From positions 62,001 through 126,000 of the forward strand of contig NZ_WMIF01000002.1 of NCBI RefSeq assembly GCF_009711185.1: a stretch of 64,000 nt of DNA, written 5' to 3'. A model generated the notes under the pieces. That model had not been told where the DNA came from. It made no database searches and saw only the letters and a list, made by a program, of their open reading frames with translations. The stretch's first letter is position 1; the number at the start of each line of letters is the position of its first letter. The stretch is from Paracoccus limosus. GTDB taxonomy: Bacteria > Pseudomonadota > Alphaproteobacteria > Rhodobacterales > Rhodobacteraceae. Made by a program: the position numbers and the translations under genes. Shown one piece after another: positions 47,119-56,453 of the stretch.

Positions 47119-47177
47119 CGGCCTTGCCACCCGCGCCGGGCTTTACAATTTCGCGCGGCAGCCGCATCAGCGCCATT

Positions 47178-47936
47178 ATGTTCGACCTTTCGCTTGATCT
47201 TGTCCTGATGCTGGTGGGCGCGGCCTTTGCCGCCGGTTTCGTCGATTCCATCGCCGGGGGCGGCGGGCTGATCACCGTGCCGGCGCTGCTTTTGGCCGGG
47301 ATCCCGCCGACGCAGGCCTTGGCCACCAACAAGGTGCAGGGAGCGTTCGGCGCTGCCACTGCCGCGATTTCCTATGCCCGGCGCGGGCTGGTCGATCTGC
47401 ACAGCCAAAGGCGCGCCGCGGCCATCGCCTTTGCCGGCGGGCTGGCGGGCGCGCTTTGCGTCGCTGCCCTGCCGACGCAGCTTTTGCGCTATGTCCTGCC
47501 GGTGGTGCTGATCGGGATTGCGCTGTTTTTTGCGCTGAAGCCGGGGCTGAACGATCTTGACCGCACGCAGCGCATGGCGCCCGCGCTGTTCAGCCTGACC
47601 GTGGTGCCGGCCATCGCCTTTTACGACGGGCTTCTGGGGCCGGGGACCGGGGCATTCCTGATGCTGGGGTTCGTCATGCTGGCGGGCTATGGCGTGCTGA
47701 AGGCCACAGCGCATACCAAGCTGCTGAATTTCGCCTCGAACCTTGGCGGGCTGGTGGCCTTTGCGGCGGTTGGCAAGCCGCTATGGCTTCTGGGCGCGAC
47801 GATGGCGGTGGCGCAAGTCGCCGGCGCCACGCTGGGCGCGCGGCTGGCCATGCGGATCGGCGCGCGCATCATCAAGCCGCTGCTCGTCGTCACCTCGACC
47901 GGGCTGGCGCTGCGGCTGATCTGGCAGATGCTCTAG
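47178..47936 (+). CDS. TauE/SafE-family membrane permease
   Basis: A 252-residue membrane protein with about 8 segments. The family signature GFVDSIAGGGGLITVPALLLAG (residues 20-41) and the repeat LGPGTGAFL in the second half are clear. Members export or import small anions such as sulfite or sulfoacetate. I chose the ATG at 47178. Its stop TAG overlaps the stop TAG of the convergent HAD gene within one CTAG. Confidence 0.9.
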   Translation: MFDLSLDLVLMLVGAAFAAGFVDSIAGGGGLITVPALLLAGIPPTQALATNKVQGAFGAATAAISYARRGLVDLHSQRRAAAIAFAGGLAGALCVAALPTQLLRYVLPVVLIGIALFFALKPGLNDLDRTQRMAPALFSLTVVPAIAFYDGLLGPGTGAFLMLGFVMLAGYGVLKATAHTKLLNFASNLGGLVAFAAVGKPLWLLGATMAVAQVAGATLGARLAMRIGARIIKPLLVVTSTGLALRLIWQML

Positions 47937-48580
47937 CCCGGCAGATCCAGCAGCGCGGGCAGGTGCGTCATGTCGTCAAACAGCCGCGCCCCCTCGGCGG
48001 CCAGCGCGGGATTGCCCTCGGGCGCATAGCCGAAGCAGCGGATGCCGGCGGCGCGCGCGGCGCGGGCGCCGGTCGGGCTGTCCTCGATCACCACGCAATC
48101 GGCGGGTGCCGCATTCAGAGCGCGGGCGGAAGCAAGGTAAAGATCCGGCGCCGGTTTCGGCAGCGTATCCGCCTGACCCGAGAGCACGGCGCGGAACCTT
48201 TGCGTCAGGCCGGGAAACTGGCCCAGCGTCACCAGCATCTTTTCCGGCGAGCCGTTCGAGCCAATGGCATAGGGAATGCCCGCCGCGTCCAGCCGGTCCA
48301 GCACCGTCAGGATGCCCGGCACCAGCGCGACGCCCTGTGCCAGATGGTCGTAAAGCCGCGCATAGAAGCGCTCGACCCAATCGGCGGGGATCCGGGCGCC
48401 CATGGCGCGGGCGCGGGCGCCGACCTCGGCCATGACGCTGCCGACGAAGCCTTCGTTCAGCTGGTCCAGCGTCAGCTCCAGCCCGCGCTCGGCGAAATCC
48501 CGTTGCAACAGCGCCAGCGTCGCCGGTTCGGTATCCACGACGACGCCGTCGCAGTCAAAGATCACGGCCTTGGGCGGCAT
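47933..48580 (-). CDS. HAD-superfamily hydrolase (beta-phosphoglucomutase/phosphoglycolate-phosphatase-like)
   Basis: A 215-residue HAD hydrolase. Motif I is FDCDGVVVDTE with nucleophile D9 and D11; motif II is AIGSNGSP; motif III is KPAPDLYLASA; motif IV is VIEDSPTGARAA. The helical cap between motifs I and II is of the phosphatase type. It probably dephosphorylates a small sugar phosphate; the substrate is unknown. Confidence 0.88.
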   Translation of the reverse strand: MPPKAVIFDCDGVVVDTEPATLALLQRDFAERGLELTLDQLNEGFVGSVMAEVGARARAMGARIPADWVERFYARLYDHLAQGVALVPGILTVLDRLDAAGIPYAIGSNGSPEKMLVTLGQFPGLTQRFRAVLSGQADTLPKPAPDLYLASARALNAAPADCVVIEDSPTGARAARAAGIRCFGYAPEGNPALAAEGARLFDDMTHLPALLDLPG

Positions 48581-48651
48581 TGGGGGCTCCGTGGGTTGGG
48601 GCGGGTATAGGCCCGTCCCTGACGCCTGACGGCGCCCGCGTCAAGGTGGGC

Positions 48652-49392
48652 TCAGACCCCGCAGCGTTCCAGAAAGCCCGCAAGGATGCCGGCCAGCCGG
48701 TCGGCCCACAGGCTCTGGCCCTCGGCATCGGCGATCAGGTCGTTGCGCACCTCGATCAGCACATTGGGCCGGCCCTGCGCCAGCCCGTGCCGGTCGATCG
48801 AATCGCCCTGCAGATGGCCGGAATAGGGTTCGTTGTCGCCGGTGACCCAGCCTTGGTCGCGACATTCGCGGATCAGCGCCGGGCCCAGCCGCGTGTCCAG
48901 ATGCGAATAAAGCACCCCCACCGACCAAGGCCTGCGCGGGCGGCCACGCAATTGCCGGGTAAAGCTGTGGATGGCGCAGATCGCCCGGTCGGGCAGCGCT
49001 GCGGCCAATTCCGCATAAGCCTGGTGATAGGGGCGGTAAAGCCGATCCAGCCGCCGCTCGCGTTCGGCCGCGTCGGCATGGCGGTTCGCGGGGATCACCG
49101 TGCCGTCATAGATCCGCATCAGCAGCGTCGGGTCGTCCTCGCCCCGGTTCGGGTCGATCACGAGGCGCGAGAAATCAGACAGGATCGCCGGCGCATCCAG
49201 CCGCAGCGCCAGGTCCCGCGCCAGCCCCGCCGCGCCGATGTCATAGGCGATATGGCGGCCCATATCCTCGGGCGCGATGCCCAGATCGCCGCCGCCGACC
49301 CAATCGGGCACCCGGTTGGTGGCGTGATCGCAGGTGATGAGCCAACGCGACGGGCGATCCGCGCCCAGCATGGAAAAAGGTCTGGCTGTCAT
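48652..49392 (-). CDS. N-formylglutamate amidohydrolase-family protein
   Basis: A 246-residue protein of the N-formylglutamate amidohydrolase (HutG-like) family. Family motifs are ITCDHATNRVP near the N-terminus, DIGAAGLARDLALRL, DFSRLVIDPNR and IEVRNDLI. No other histidine-degradation gene is nearby, so it may act on a related amide. I chose the start MTARPF; an ATG 8 codons upstream is possible. It is divergent from pyk. Confidence 0.85.
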   Translation of the reverse strand: MTARPFSMLGADRPSRWLITCDHATNRVPDWVGGGDLGIAPEDMGRHIAYDIGAAGLARDLALRLDAPAILSDFSRLVIDPNRGEDDPTLLMRIYDGTVIPANRHADAAERERRLDRLYRPYHQAYAELAAALPDRAICAIHSFTRQLRGRPRRPWSVGVLYSHLDTRLGPALIRECRDQGWVTGDNEPYSGHLQGDSIDRHGLAQGRPNVLIEVRNDLIADAEGQSLWADRLAGILAGFLERCGV

Positions 49393-49401
49393 GGTGCCTT
49401 T

Positions 49402-49479
49402 GCTTGCATGGGGCACGCATTAGTGCAAGCCATGGCCCCAGCGCACCGTTGCCGCCCATGGCCGAATGGGACTATACAG
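49402..49479 (+). promoter_or_regulatory. pyk upstream region: inverted repeat and possible promoter
   Basis: A perfect inverted repeat GCTTGCA-N15-TGCAAGC (49402-49430) lies about 45 bases before a possible promoter, TTGCCG (49449-49454), 19 bases, TATACA (49474-49479). The repeat could bind a regulator of pyk or of the divergent amidohydrolase gene. The spacing is long, so the promoter call is tentative. Confidence 0.4.
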
Positions 49480-49515
49480 CGCCTGCTAGCGCAATCATCG
49501 ACGGGAGAGAGACGG

Positions 49516-50961
49516 ATGAGACGGCATCGCAAGGTCAAGATCGTGGCAACCCTCGGGCCGTCGTCCAGCGATTTCGCGACCATCCGCGCCCTGTTCGAGG
49601 CCGGCGCCGACGTGTTCCGCCTGAACATGAGCCACGGCACCCATGACGAACAGCGCGCCCGCTATGACATCATCCGCCGGGTCGAGGCGGAATCGGGCCG
49701 CCCGATCGCGGTGCTGGCCGACCTGCAGGGCCCCAAGCTGCGCGTCGGCGCCTTTGCCGCAGGCCCGCATGACCTGCACGAAGGTCAGGCCTTCCGCTTT
49801 GATCTGGACGACACGCCCGGCACCGCCGCGCGCGTGCAGCTGCCCCACCCCGAGATCTTTGCCGCGCTGGAGCCCGGCTCGCAGCTTCTGGTCAATGACG
49901 GCAAGATCCGCCTGCGGGTCGAGGCCTGTGGCCCGGATTTCGCCGATTGCGTGGTGACGGCGGGCGGGCCGATTTCCAACCGCAAGGGCGTCAACGTCCC
50001 CGATGTGGTGCTGCCCCTGGCGGCGCTCTCGGACAAGGACCGCGACGATCTGGAATTCGCCTGCCAGCTGGGCGTGGACTGGCTGGCCCTGTCCTTTGTC
50101 CAGCGCCCCGAGGATGTGCTGGAGGCACGCGAACTGGCCAAGGGCCGCGCCGCCATCCTGTCGAAAATCGAGAAACCCGCCGCCGTGCGCGCCTTTTCCG
50201 AGATCCTGAAGGTCTCGGACGGGATCATGGTGGCGCGCGGCGATCTGGGCGTGGAACTGCCGGTGCATTCGGTGCCGCCGATCCAGAAACGCCTGACCCG
50301 CGCCTGTCGCGCTGCCGCGAAACCCGTGATCGTCGCCACGCAGATGCTGGAATCGATGATCGAAAGCCCGATGCCGACCCGCGCCGAAGTTTCGGACGTG
50401 GCGACGGCGATCTATGAGGGCGCCGACGCGATCATGCTCTCGGCCGAAAGCGCCGCCGGCGCCTATCCGGTCGAGGCGGTGGCGACCATGGACAACGTCG
50501 CGCGTTCCGTCGAAAGCGATCCGACCTATCGCGAGATCATCGAAAGCTCGCGGCAGGCCAAGCGCCAGACCGTGGCCGATGCCATGGTGGCGGCGGCGCG
50601 CGAAATCGCCGAGACCACCGATATTTCCGCGATCTGCGCCTATACCTCGTCGGGCACCACGGTCAGTCTGGTGGCGCGCGAACGTCCCCGCGTGCCGATC
50701 ATCGCCATGACCGCCGAGGATACCGCGCTGCGCCGCATGTGCCTGACCTGGGGCGCGCATTGCGTCAAGACGCCCGAGCTGGAGCGGTTCAAACAGGCCG
50801 TGGTCAATGCCGCGAAAGCCGCGCGCGATTTCGGTTTCGCCGATGAGACCAACCAGATCGTGGTGATGGCGGGCGTGCCCTTCAACCAGTCGGGCACCAC
50901 CAACATCCTGCGCGTTGCGCCTTGCGACGAGCGCTTGATCTATCGCACCGATCCGGAATAA
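49516..50961 (+). CDS. pyk: Pyruvate kinase
   Basis: Pyruvate kinase makes pyruvate and ATP from phosphoenolpyruvate. The 481-residue protein has KIVATLGPSS, the substrate loop NMSHGTHDE, the catalytic KIEKPAAV with MVARGDLGVELP, and the activation helix EVSDVATAIYEGADAIMLS. The C-terminal allosteric domain is complete. I chose the ATG at 49516, which GGGAGAGAGA precedes. Confidence 0.97.
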   Translation: MRRHRKVKIVATLGPSSSDFATIRALFEAGADVFRLNMSHGTHDEQRARYDIIRRVEAESGRPIAVLADLQGPKLRVGAFAAGPHDLHEGQAFRFDLDDTPGTAARVQLPHPEIFAALEPGSQLLVNDGKIRLRVEACGPDFADCVVTAGGPISNRKGVNVPDVVLPLAALSDKDRDDLEFACQLGVDWLALSFVQRPEDVLEARELAKGRAAILSKIEKPAAVRAFSEILKVSDGIMVARGDLGVELPVHSVPPIQKRLTRACRAAAKPVIVATQMLESMIESPMPTRAEVSDVATAIYEGADAIMLSAESAAGAYPVEAVATMDNVARSVESDPTYREIIESSRQAKRQTVADAMVAAAREIAETTDISAICAYTSSGTTVSLVARERPRVPIIAMTAEDTALRRMCLTWGAHCVKTPELERFKQAVVNAAKAARDFGFADETNQIVVMAGVPFNQSGTTNILRVAPCDERLIYRTDPE

Positions 50962-51025
50962 GCCGCTGATCCAACAGGTCCGCCGGCCATGCACGGGCGG
51001 ACCCTTCAAGCAAGAGGGCTATGCG

Positions 51026-51502
51026 ATGATCGATCTGCTGCTGCTGTTGGGCGTGGCGCTTTGCGTGATTTCGGTGCTGATGGCGGTGGTCTCGGTGATC
51101 CGCACCCAGCCGCCACGTGGTGCGGCGGTCCTGGTGGTGCTCGGCATCGCCGTGCTGTTCGCGACCAGCTGGATCGGCAACCGCGCTTTGGGCGTCACCG
51201 ATGTCAGCGAGGCTTGGCAGCGGGTGATCAGCGGCGCAAGCTTTGCCCCCGAAAGCAGCAGCGTGACGGCCGAACCCGCCGCTGCGACCGCTGCCGCGCC
51301 TGAAACCGCCCCGGCGGCGGCGACGGCCGCCGAACCTGCCCCTGCGGCCGAACCCGCACCCGCGACGGTACCTGCGGCCGAGCCTGCCACCCCGGCCGAG
51401 CAATCCGCAACCAGCCCGGATGCTGCGGCTGTGCCGGCCCCCGAGACGGCCCCCGCCGCAACCGGCGACACGGCCCCCGCCGCGCCGGCCGGTCAGCAGT
51501 AA
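51026..51502 (+). CDS. Membrane protein with Ala/Pro/Glu-rich tail
   Basis: A 158-residue protein with two membrane segments (about residues 3-24 and 32-50) and then, from about residue 75, a low-complexity tail built of Ala, Pro, Glu and Thr with repeated EPAPA and AAEPA units. The tail may span the periplasm, like those of TonB or other envelope proteins, but there is no C-terminal domain. The function is unknown. It follows pyk in the same direction after 64 bases. The repeats may vary in length between strains. Confidence 0.75.
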   Translation: MIDLLLLLGVALCVISVLMAVVSVIRTQPPRGAAVLVVLGIAVLFATSWIGNRALGVTDVSEAWQRVISGASFAPESSSVTAEPAAATAAAPETAPAAATAAEPAPAAEPAPATVPAAEPATPAEQSATSPDAAAVPAPETAPAATGDTAPAAPAGQQ

Positions 51503-52561
51503 TCACCCGGCCAAGGCTGCGGCCAGCGCCTCGGCCTCGGCCGCATCATTGTCGAGATGCGGCGTGATCCGCAGCAGCGCGACCCCGGGGTTAAGCTGCG
51601 CCTGCGGTTCCTCGACGGCGGGATCGGGCCATTTCGCGACGATCCCGGCCCGCTCCAGCGCCTGCGCCAGCCGCGCCCGTTCGCTGGCCGGCACCGCCAG
51701 CGTGATATGGCCCGGCGCCTGTTCGCCTGCCGGCGTGCCCGCCGCCAGCCATCCGGCCAGCCGGTCGTCGCGCCCCAGCGCCCGGCGAAACAGCGCGGCA
51801 ATGTCGTTCAGCCGCGCGCCCGCCTGCGTCACGCCCATCGTCAGCACCTGATCCAGCGCCGCCGCCATGCCCAGCCGCAGCGCGACATTGGCATCCATCG
51901 GCTCAAGCCCTGCGGCTTGTACGCCCAGCACGGCGCTGGCGCGTGGCGACAGCGCCAGCAGTGCCGTGGCACGCGGGCCGCGCAGCCATTTGCGCGCCGT
52001 GCCGGCCAGCACGTCCCAACCCTGCGGCACCTCGATGCGGCCCAGCGATTGCGCGGCATCGACGATGACCAGCGTCTGTTCGGGCCGGGGCAGGGCAGCA
52101 ATCCGGGTCCCCGGATAGACCAGCCCCTGCGCGCTGGTAACCTGCGGCAGCAGCAATGCCGCCACGTCCTCGTCCATGCGCGCGGCCCATGCGGCGGGGT
52201 CCAGTGCCTCGTCGCGCGGCAGGATGTCCAGCCGCAGGCCCAGATCCGGCGCGACATGGCGCAGATGGCGCAGGTGGTTGCCCCATTCATGCGGCGCGAT
52301 CAGCAGGCGCCGCCCACTCAGCGGCAGCCGCGCGATGGCGGCCAGCCAGAATTGCGAGGTGGTATGGCCAAGCGCGACCTGCGCCGGCGTGGTGCCGACC
52401 AGCCGCGCCGCCTTGGCGCGCAGCTGGGTCAGCTCAGCCTCGGCCATGCTCAGGGCGGCCAGACTGCCCGCCTCGGCCTCGCAGCGGGCATGGGTCAAAA
52501 GCCGCGCCCGGGTCGCGGCGCTGGGCAGGCCATGGCCGCCGGCATTGAGATAGATCGTCAT
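51503..52561 (-). CDS. Class-V aminotransferase-fold PLP enzyme
   Basis: A 352-residue fold-type-I PLP protein of the cysteine-desulfurase/isopenicillin-epimerase group. The Schiff-base lysine is K191 ([10 protein letters not shown]) and D168 ([10 protein letters not shown]) would bind the pyridine nitrogen. No desulfurase cysteine loop is evident and no sulfur-mobilisation gene is nearby, so the reaction is open. I chose the ATG at 52561 (MTIYLNAGG), to which AAGGGA is better spaced than to the ATG 9 bases upstream. Its stop codon is adjacent to that of the preceding convergent gene. Confidence 0.82.
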   Translation of the reverse strand: MTIYLNAGGHGLPSAATRARLLTHARCEAEAGSLAALSMAEAELTQLRAKAARLVGTTPAQVALGHTTSQFWLAAIARLPLSGRRLLIAPHEWGNHLRHLRHVAPDLGLRLDILPRDEALDPAAWAARMDEDVAALLLPQVTSAQGLVYPGTRIAALPRPEQTLVIVDAAQSLGRIEVPQGWDVLAGTARKWLRGPRATALLALSPRASAVLGVQAAGLEPMDANVALRLGMAAALDQVLTMGVTQAGARLNDIAALFRRALGRDDRLAGWLAAGTPAGEQAPGHITLAVPASERARLAQALERAGIVAKWPDPAVEEPQAQLNPGVALLRITPHLDNDAAEAEALAAALAG

Positions 52562-52631
52562 CCGTGCCATTCCCTTGTATGCAGTCGCGGGCAGGCTGCC
52601 CCGCCGGGCCGGCAGGGTCCAGCCTTTGTGC

Positions 52632-52660
52632 TTGCCAAGATCCGTGGCGCGCCTTATAGG
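52632..52660 (+). promoter_or_regulatory. Promoter of rpmI-rplT
   Basis: TTGCCA (52632-52637), 17 bases, TATAGG (52655-52660), giving a leader of about 70 bases. infC, which often precedes rpmI, is absent here, so this operon has its own promoter. Confidence 0.65.
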
Positions 52661-52736
52661 GCACGCTTCCACCCGTGCGGCCGGCCGATATGGCATTGCC
52701 GAGTCGCGCGTTCACTCTGACCGCAAGGAGAGTAAA

Positions 52737-52937
52737 ATGCCGAAGATGAAGACCAAATCGGCCGCGAAAAAGCGGTTCTCGATGACGGCCTCGGGCAAGG
52801 TGAAAGCCGGCCCGGCTGGCAAGCGCCATGGCATGATCAAACGCTCGACGAAATTCATCCGCGACGTGACCGGGACCATGATCCTGTCCGAATCGGACGC
52901 GAAAATCGTCAAGAAATACATGCCTTACAACCGCTAA
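52737..52937 (+). CDS. rpmI: Ribosomal protein bL35
   Basis: The 66-residue bL35 begins [20 protein letters not shown] and is highly basic, as in all bacteria. AAGGAG precedes the ATG at 52737; the longer open frame upstream is not coding. rplT follows after 12 bases. Confidence 0.97.
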   Translation: MPKMKTKSAAKKRFSMTASGKVKAGPAGKRHGMIKRSTKFIRDVTGTMILSESDAKIVKKYMPYNR

Positions 52938-52949
52938 GGAGAACCGGAC

Positions 52950-53309
52950 ATGGCACGAGTCAAATCGGGTAAAGTCACCCACGCCCGCCACAAGAAGGTT
53001 CTTGACGCGGCAAAAGGCTATTACGGCAACCGTTCGCGCAACTTCCGCACCGCGACCCAGGCTGTCGACAAGGCGAACCAATATGCGACGCGCGACCGCA
53101 AGGCCCGCAAGCGCAATTTCCGCGCGCTCTGGATCCAGCGCATCAACGCCGCCGTTCGCGCGGTCGATGCCGAGATGACCTATTCGCGCTTCATCGCCGC
53201 GCTGGCGAAAGCCGGGATCGAAGTGGACCGCAAGGTTCTGGCCGATCTCGCCGTGCACGAGCCCGAGGCCTTTGCCGCCGTGGTCGCACAGGCGAAAGCC
53301 GCCGCCTGA
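52950..53309 (+). CDS. rplT: Ribosomal protein bL20
   Basis: The 119-residue bL20 begins [19 protein letters not shown] and includes [14 protein letters not shown] and [21 protein letters not shown]. It is needed early in 50S assembly, and in some bacteria it represses its own operon; I see no clear pseudoknot here. A strong terminator follows. Confidence 0.97.
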   Translation: MARVKSGKVTHARHKKVLDAAKGYYGNRSRNFRTATQAVDKANQYATRDRKARKRNFRALWIQRINAAVRAVDAEMTYSRFIAALAKAGIEVDRKVLADLAVHEPEAFAAVVAQAKAAA

Positions 53310-53337
53310 TTTTTCGGGCAAGGCTGACAGGAAATTG

Positions 53338-53361
53338 ACCCGCGCCAAGGCGCGGGTTTTT
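53338..53361 (+). terminator. Intrinsic terminator after rplT
   Basis: A perfect stem ACCCGCGCC-AA-GGCGCGGGT followed by five T, 28 bases after the rplT stop codon. Confidence 0.9.
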
Positions 53362-53369
53362 CTTTGTCC

Positions 53370-53436
53370 GGGGGGCTCTGCCCCCATGCCGGGCCGGGCA
53401 CGGCATTCCCCCGGGATATTTTCCCACGAAAGAAGC
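53370..53436. repeat. Repeat family 2, copy 2 (inverted)
   Basis: In the opposite orientation to copy 1: hairpin GGGGGC-TCT-GCCCCC (53371-53385), a second palindrome with ATGCCG and CGGCAT arms, then CCCGGGATATTTT and CCACGAAAGAAGC (53424-53436). It lies just after the rplT terminator and before the P450 gene. The extra ATGCCG palindrome is absent from copy 1. Confidence 0.75.
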
Positions 53437-53465
53437 GCGCGGCGGCGGAACCGGGGTGGCGGGCG

Positions 53466-54830
53466 ATGGTTGCGGATGCGATGGAACAAAAGCCTTATCC
53501 CGTTCGCGTGCCTTTGCACCGCAAGCCTTTGGGGGTGATCGGCTCGGCCATGGTCGCGCGGCGCAATGTGCTGGAGCTGATCCCCGAGATCGCCACCCGT
53601 CAGCCGATGGTTTCGGGCAAGGTCGGCAAGCGCTGGCATATGGTCATGGACCCCGAGGCCCTGCGCATCGTGCTGAAGGACCGGGTCGAGGATTATCCGA
53701 AATCGGTGGTGACCAAGCTGCTGCTGGAGCCCGCTATCGGCCAGTCGCTGTTCGTGGCCGAGGGCGCGCATTGGCGCTGGCAGCGCCGGGCTGCCGCCCC
53801 GGCCTTTGCGCAGCGCCATGTCGAGGCACTGGCCCCGGTGATGACCGCCGCCGCCGAGGCCAGCGCCCGGAGGCTGGCTGCCGCGCAGGGGCCAGTCGAT
53901 GTCTTCGCCGAGACGGTGGCCGCGACCTTCGAGGTGATCTCGGATGTGACATTTTCCGGCGATGAGGGGTTCGACCGGGATGCGGTGCATCATGCGATCA
54001 ATGCCTATATCGCGCGCATGGGGCGGATCTCGGTTCTGGATATTCTGGGCCTGCCGGGCTGGATCCCGCGTCCGGGGCGGCTGTGGGGCGGGGGCGATCT
54101 GCGGCGGATGAAGCGGGCCGCCGATCAGGCCATCGCCGCGCGCGCCCGGACCGGCCCGCGCCCTGTGCCCGATCTGCTGGACCTGCTGCGCGCCGGCGAG
54201 GACCCCGAGACGCAGCGTCGCATGTCGCTGGCCGAGCTGCGCGACAACCTGCTGACCTTCATCGTCGCCGGGCATGAGACGACGGCTCTGACGCTGGCCT
54301 GGGCGCTGTATCTGCTGGCCTTCGATCCCCAAGTGCAGGAGCGGGCGGCAGCCGAGGCGCGGGCGGTGCTGTCGGGGCGTGCGGCCACGGCGGCGGATCT
54401 GCCGCGCCTGCCCTATATCCGGCAGGTGGCCGACGAGGCCTTGCGGCTTTATCCGCCCGCCGCCCTGCTGTCGCGCACCGCGCTGGTCCATGACAGCCTT
54501 GGCGGGCGCGAGGTGCTGCCGGGCGACACGATCATGCTGCCGGTCTATGCGCTGCATCGCCACCATCTGCTGTGGGACGACCCGGACGCCTTTGATCCCG
54601 ACCGCTTTGCGCCCGGCGTCACCCGCGACCGCTATGCCTTTCTGCCCTTTGGCGGTGGCCCGCGCATCTGCATCGGCGCCGGTTTCGCCCTGCAAGAGGC
54701 GGTGATCATTCTGGCCACGGTGCTGGACCGGCTGGAGTTCGCGCTGACCGCGCGCCTGCCGCAGCCGCGCATGATCCTGACGCTGCGCCCGCAGGGCGGG
54801 GTCTGGCTGAACCTCCGCGAACGCGCTTGA
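53466..54830 (+). CDS. Cytochrome P450
   Basis: A 454-residue soluble-type P450 monooxygenase. It has the oxygen-activation motif AGHETT (268-273), ExxR in EALRLYPPA, and the haem-ligand loop FGGGPRICIG with C402. No membrane anchor is visible. There is no ferredoxin or reductase gene nearby, so electrons must come from elsewhere. The sequence is of the CYP4/CYP102-like bacterial type in general pattern, but the substrate cannot be inferred. Met6 (MEQKPYP) is an alternative start. It follows a repeat element and may be a later arrival. Confidence 0.92.
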   Translation: MVADAMEQKPYPVRVPLHRKPLGVIGSAMVARRNVLELIPEIATRQPMVSGKVGKRWHMVMDPEALRIVLKDRVEDYPKSVVTKLLLEPAIGQSLFVAEGAHWRWQRRAAAPAFAQRHVEALAPVMTAAAEASARRLAAAQGPVDVFAETVAATFEVISDVTFSGDEGFDRDAVHHAINAYIARMGRISVLDILGLPGWIPRPGRLWGGGDLRRMKRAADQAIAARARTGPRPVPDLLDLLRAGEDPETQRRMSLAELRDNLLTFIVAGHETTALTLAWALYLLAFDPQVQERAAAEARAVLSGRAATAADLPRLPYIRQVADEALRLYPPAALLSRTALVHDSLGGREVLPGDTIMLPVYALHRHHLLWDDPDAFDPDRFAPGVTRDRYAFLPFGGGPRICIGAGFALQEAVIILATVLDRLEFALTARLPQPRMILTLRPQGGVWLNLRERA

Positions 54831-54861
54831 ACCCGCGCCCGCACCGCGTCAGGATGGGGCC

Positions 54862-55206
54862 ATGATCACCATCTATCACAAGCCGACCTGCTCGACCTCG
54901 CGCAAGGTGTTGCAGATGATCCGCGACGCCGGGCACGAGCCTCATGTCATCGACTATGCCCAGACCGGTTGGACCCGCGGCCAGCTGCTGGGCCTGTTCT
55001 CGGCCGCCGATGTGACGCCCGTGCAGGCCCTGCGCGTCAGGGGCACCGATGCGGCGGAACGCGGTCTGGTCGGCGCCGACGATGACACCATCCTGGATCA
55101 CATGGTGCAGAACCCGCTGCTGGTCGAACGCCCCATCGTCTGCGGACCCGGCGGCGTGCGCCTGTGCCGCCCGGCCGAGCTGGTTGCCGAAACCCTGCGG
55201 CGCTGA
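54862..55206 (+). CDS. ArsC/Spx-family thioredoxin-fold protein
   Basis: A 114-residue ArsC-like protein. The redox cysteine is C10 in KPTCSTSRK and the downstream ERPIV contains the arginine typical of glutaredoxin-linked arsenate reductases. There are no other ars genes nearby, so it may be a YffB-like protein or a general thiol-redox protein and not a resistance factor. It follows the P450 gene by 31 bases. Confidence 0.8.
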   Translation: MITIYHKPTCSTSRKVLQMIRDAGHEPHVIDYAQTGWTRGQLLGLFSAADVTPVQALRVRGTDAAERGLVGADDDTILDHMVQNPLLVERPIVCGPGGVRLCRPAELVAETLRR

Positions 55207-55267
55207 GGCTTTTCCCGCGCGCCCCTGCGTGCTAATCGGCGCGGGAACCGCAAGGAAAGCCGCCTCC

Positions 55268-56359
55268 ATGTCCGACCAGTCCGATCTGATCTCCCTTCGC
55301 CAGTCCTATCTTGACCGCATCTCGGGCGCCGCCGACGCCGATACGCTGGAGCAGGTGCGCCTGGCCGCCCTGGGCAAGAAGGGCGAAATCAGCGGAATGA
55401 TGAAGGAACTGGGCCGCATGACGCCGGAAGAGCGTCAGACCCGCGGCGCGGAACTGAACCGTCTGCGCGATGAGGTCGACACCGCGCTGCGCGCCCGCAA
55501 GCAGGGGCTTGAGGATGCGGCGCTGGACGCCCGGCTCAAGGACGAATGGCTGGACGTGACCCTGCCGGGGCGTCCGCGCCCGCAGGGCTCGATCCACCCG
55601 GTCAGTCAGGTGACCGAGGAAGTCACCGCGATCTTTGCCGACATGGGCTTTCGCGTCGCCGAAGGGCCGCAGATCGAATCCGACTGGTTCAATTTCGACG
55701 CGCTGAACATCCCGCCCGAGCATCCCGCCCGGCAGGAACACGACACCTTCTTCATGGCCCGGGCCGAGGGCGACCTGCGCCCGCCGCATGTGCTGCGCAC
55801 ACATACCTCGCCGGTGCAGATCCGCGCCATGCAGGCGACCGGCGCGCCGATCCGCGTCATCGCGCCGGGCCGCGTCTATCGCATGGACATGGACCAGACC
55901 CATGCGCCGATGTTCCATCAGGTCGAAGGTCTGGCGCTTGGCCGCGACATTTCCATGGCGAACCTGAAATGGACGCTCGAGGAGTTCTGCCGCGCCTTCT
56001 TTGAACTCGACGAGGTCGAGCTGCGTTTCCGCGCCAGCCATTTCCCCTTCACCGAGCCCTCGGCCGAGGTCGATATCCGCTGCTCGTGGGAAGGCGGCAA
56101 GCTGACGCTGGGCCAAGGCAATTCCTGGCTGGAAATCCTCGGCTCGGGCATGGTGCATCCCAAGGTTCTGGCCGCCGGCGGCATCGACCCGGACCAATGG
56201 CAGGGCTTTGCCTTCGGCATGGGCATCGACCGGATCGCCATGCTGAAATACGGCATACCGGACCTGCGCGCGTTCTTTGAATCGGACCTGCGCTGGCTGC
56301 GGCATTATGGTTTTGCTGCCGGCGACGTGCCGAGCGTGGCGGGCGGGTTGTCGCGGTAA
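55268..56359 (+). CDS. pheS: Phenylalanyl-tRNA synthetase alpha subunit
   Basis: A 363-residue PheS. The N-terminal coiled coil (to about residue 85) binds tRNA and the class-II catalytic core has [49 protein letters not shown] and [19 protein letters not shown] chose the ATG at 55268. Its partner pheT starts 1.87 kb downstream and not immediately, because three other genes intervene. Confidence 0.97.
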   Translation: MSDQSDLISLRQSYLDRISGAADADTLEQVRLAALGKKGEISGMMKELGRMTPEERQTRGAELNRLRDEVDTALRARKQGLEDAALDARLKDEWLDVTLPGRPRPQGSIHPVSQVTEEVTAIFADMGFRVAEGPQIESDWFNFDALNIPPEHPARQEHDTFFMARAEGDLRPPHVLRTHTSPVQIRAMQATGAPIRVIAPGRVYRMDMDQTHAPMFHQVEGLALGRDISMANLKWTLEEFCRAFFELDEVELRFRASHFPFTEPSAEVDIRCSWEGGKLTLGQGNSWLEILGSGMVHPKVLAAGGIDPDQWQGFAFGMGIDRIAMLKYGIPDLRAFFESDLRWLRHYGFAAGDVPSVAGGLSR

Positions 56360-56453
56360 GCGGCAAGGAGAATTTAAACTCCAATCCATTAACTTGATAT
56401 GATGCGCTGATTTGTGTGCCACTAGGCCAAAGCTATTAAACGGCGGTCTTATT

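Noticed and set aside
54862-55206. Arsenic-resistance operon
   Set aside because: Only one ArsC-like gene is present, with no arsB, acr3 or arsR neighbour, so an arsenic operon cannot be claimed.
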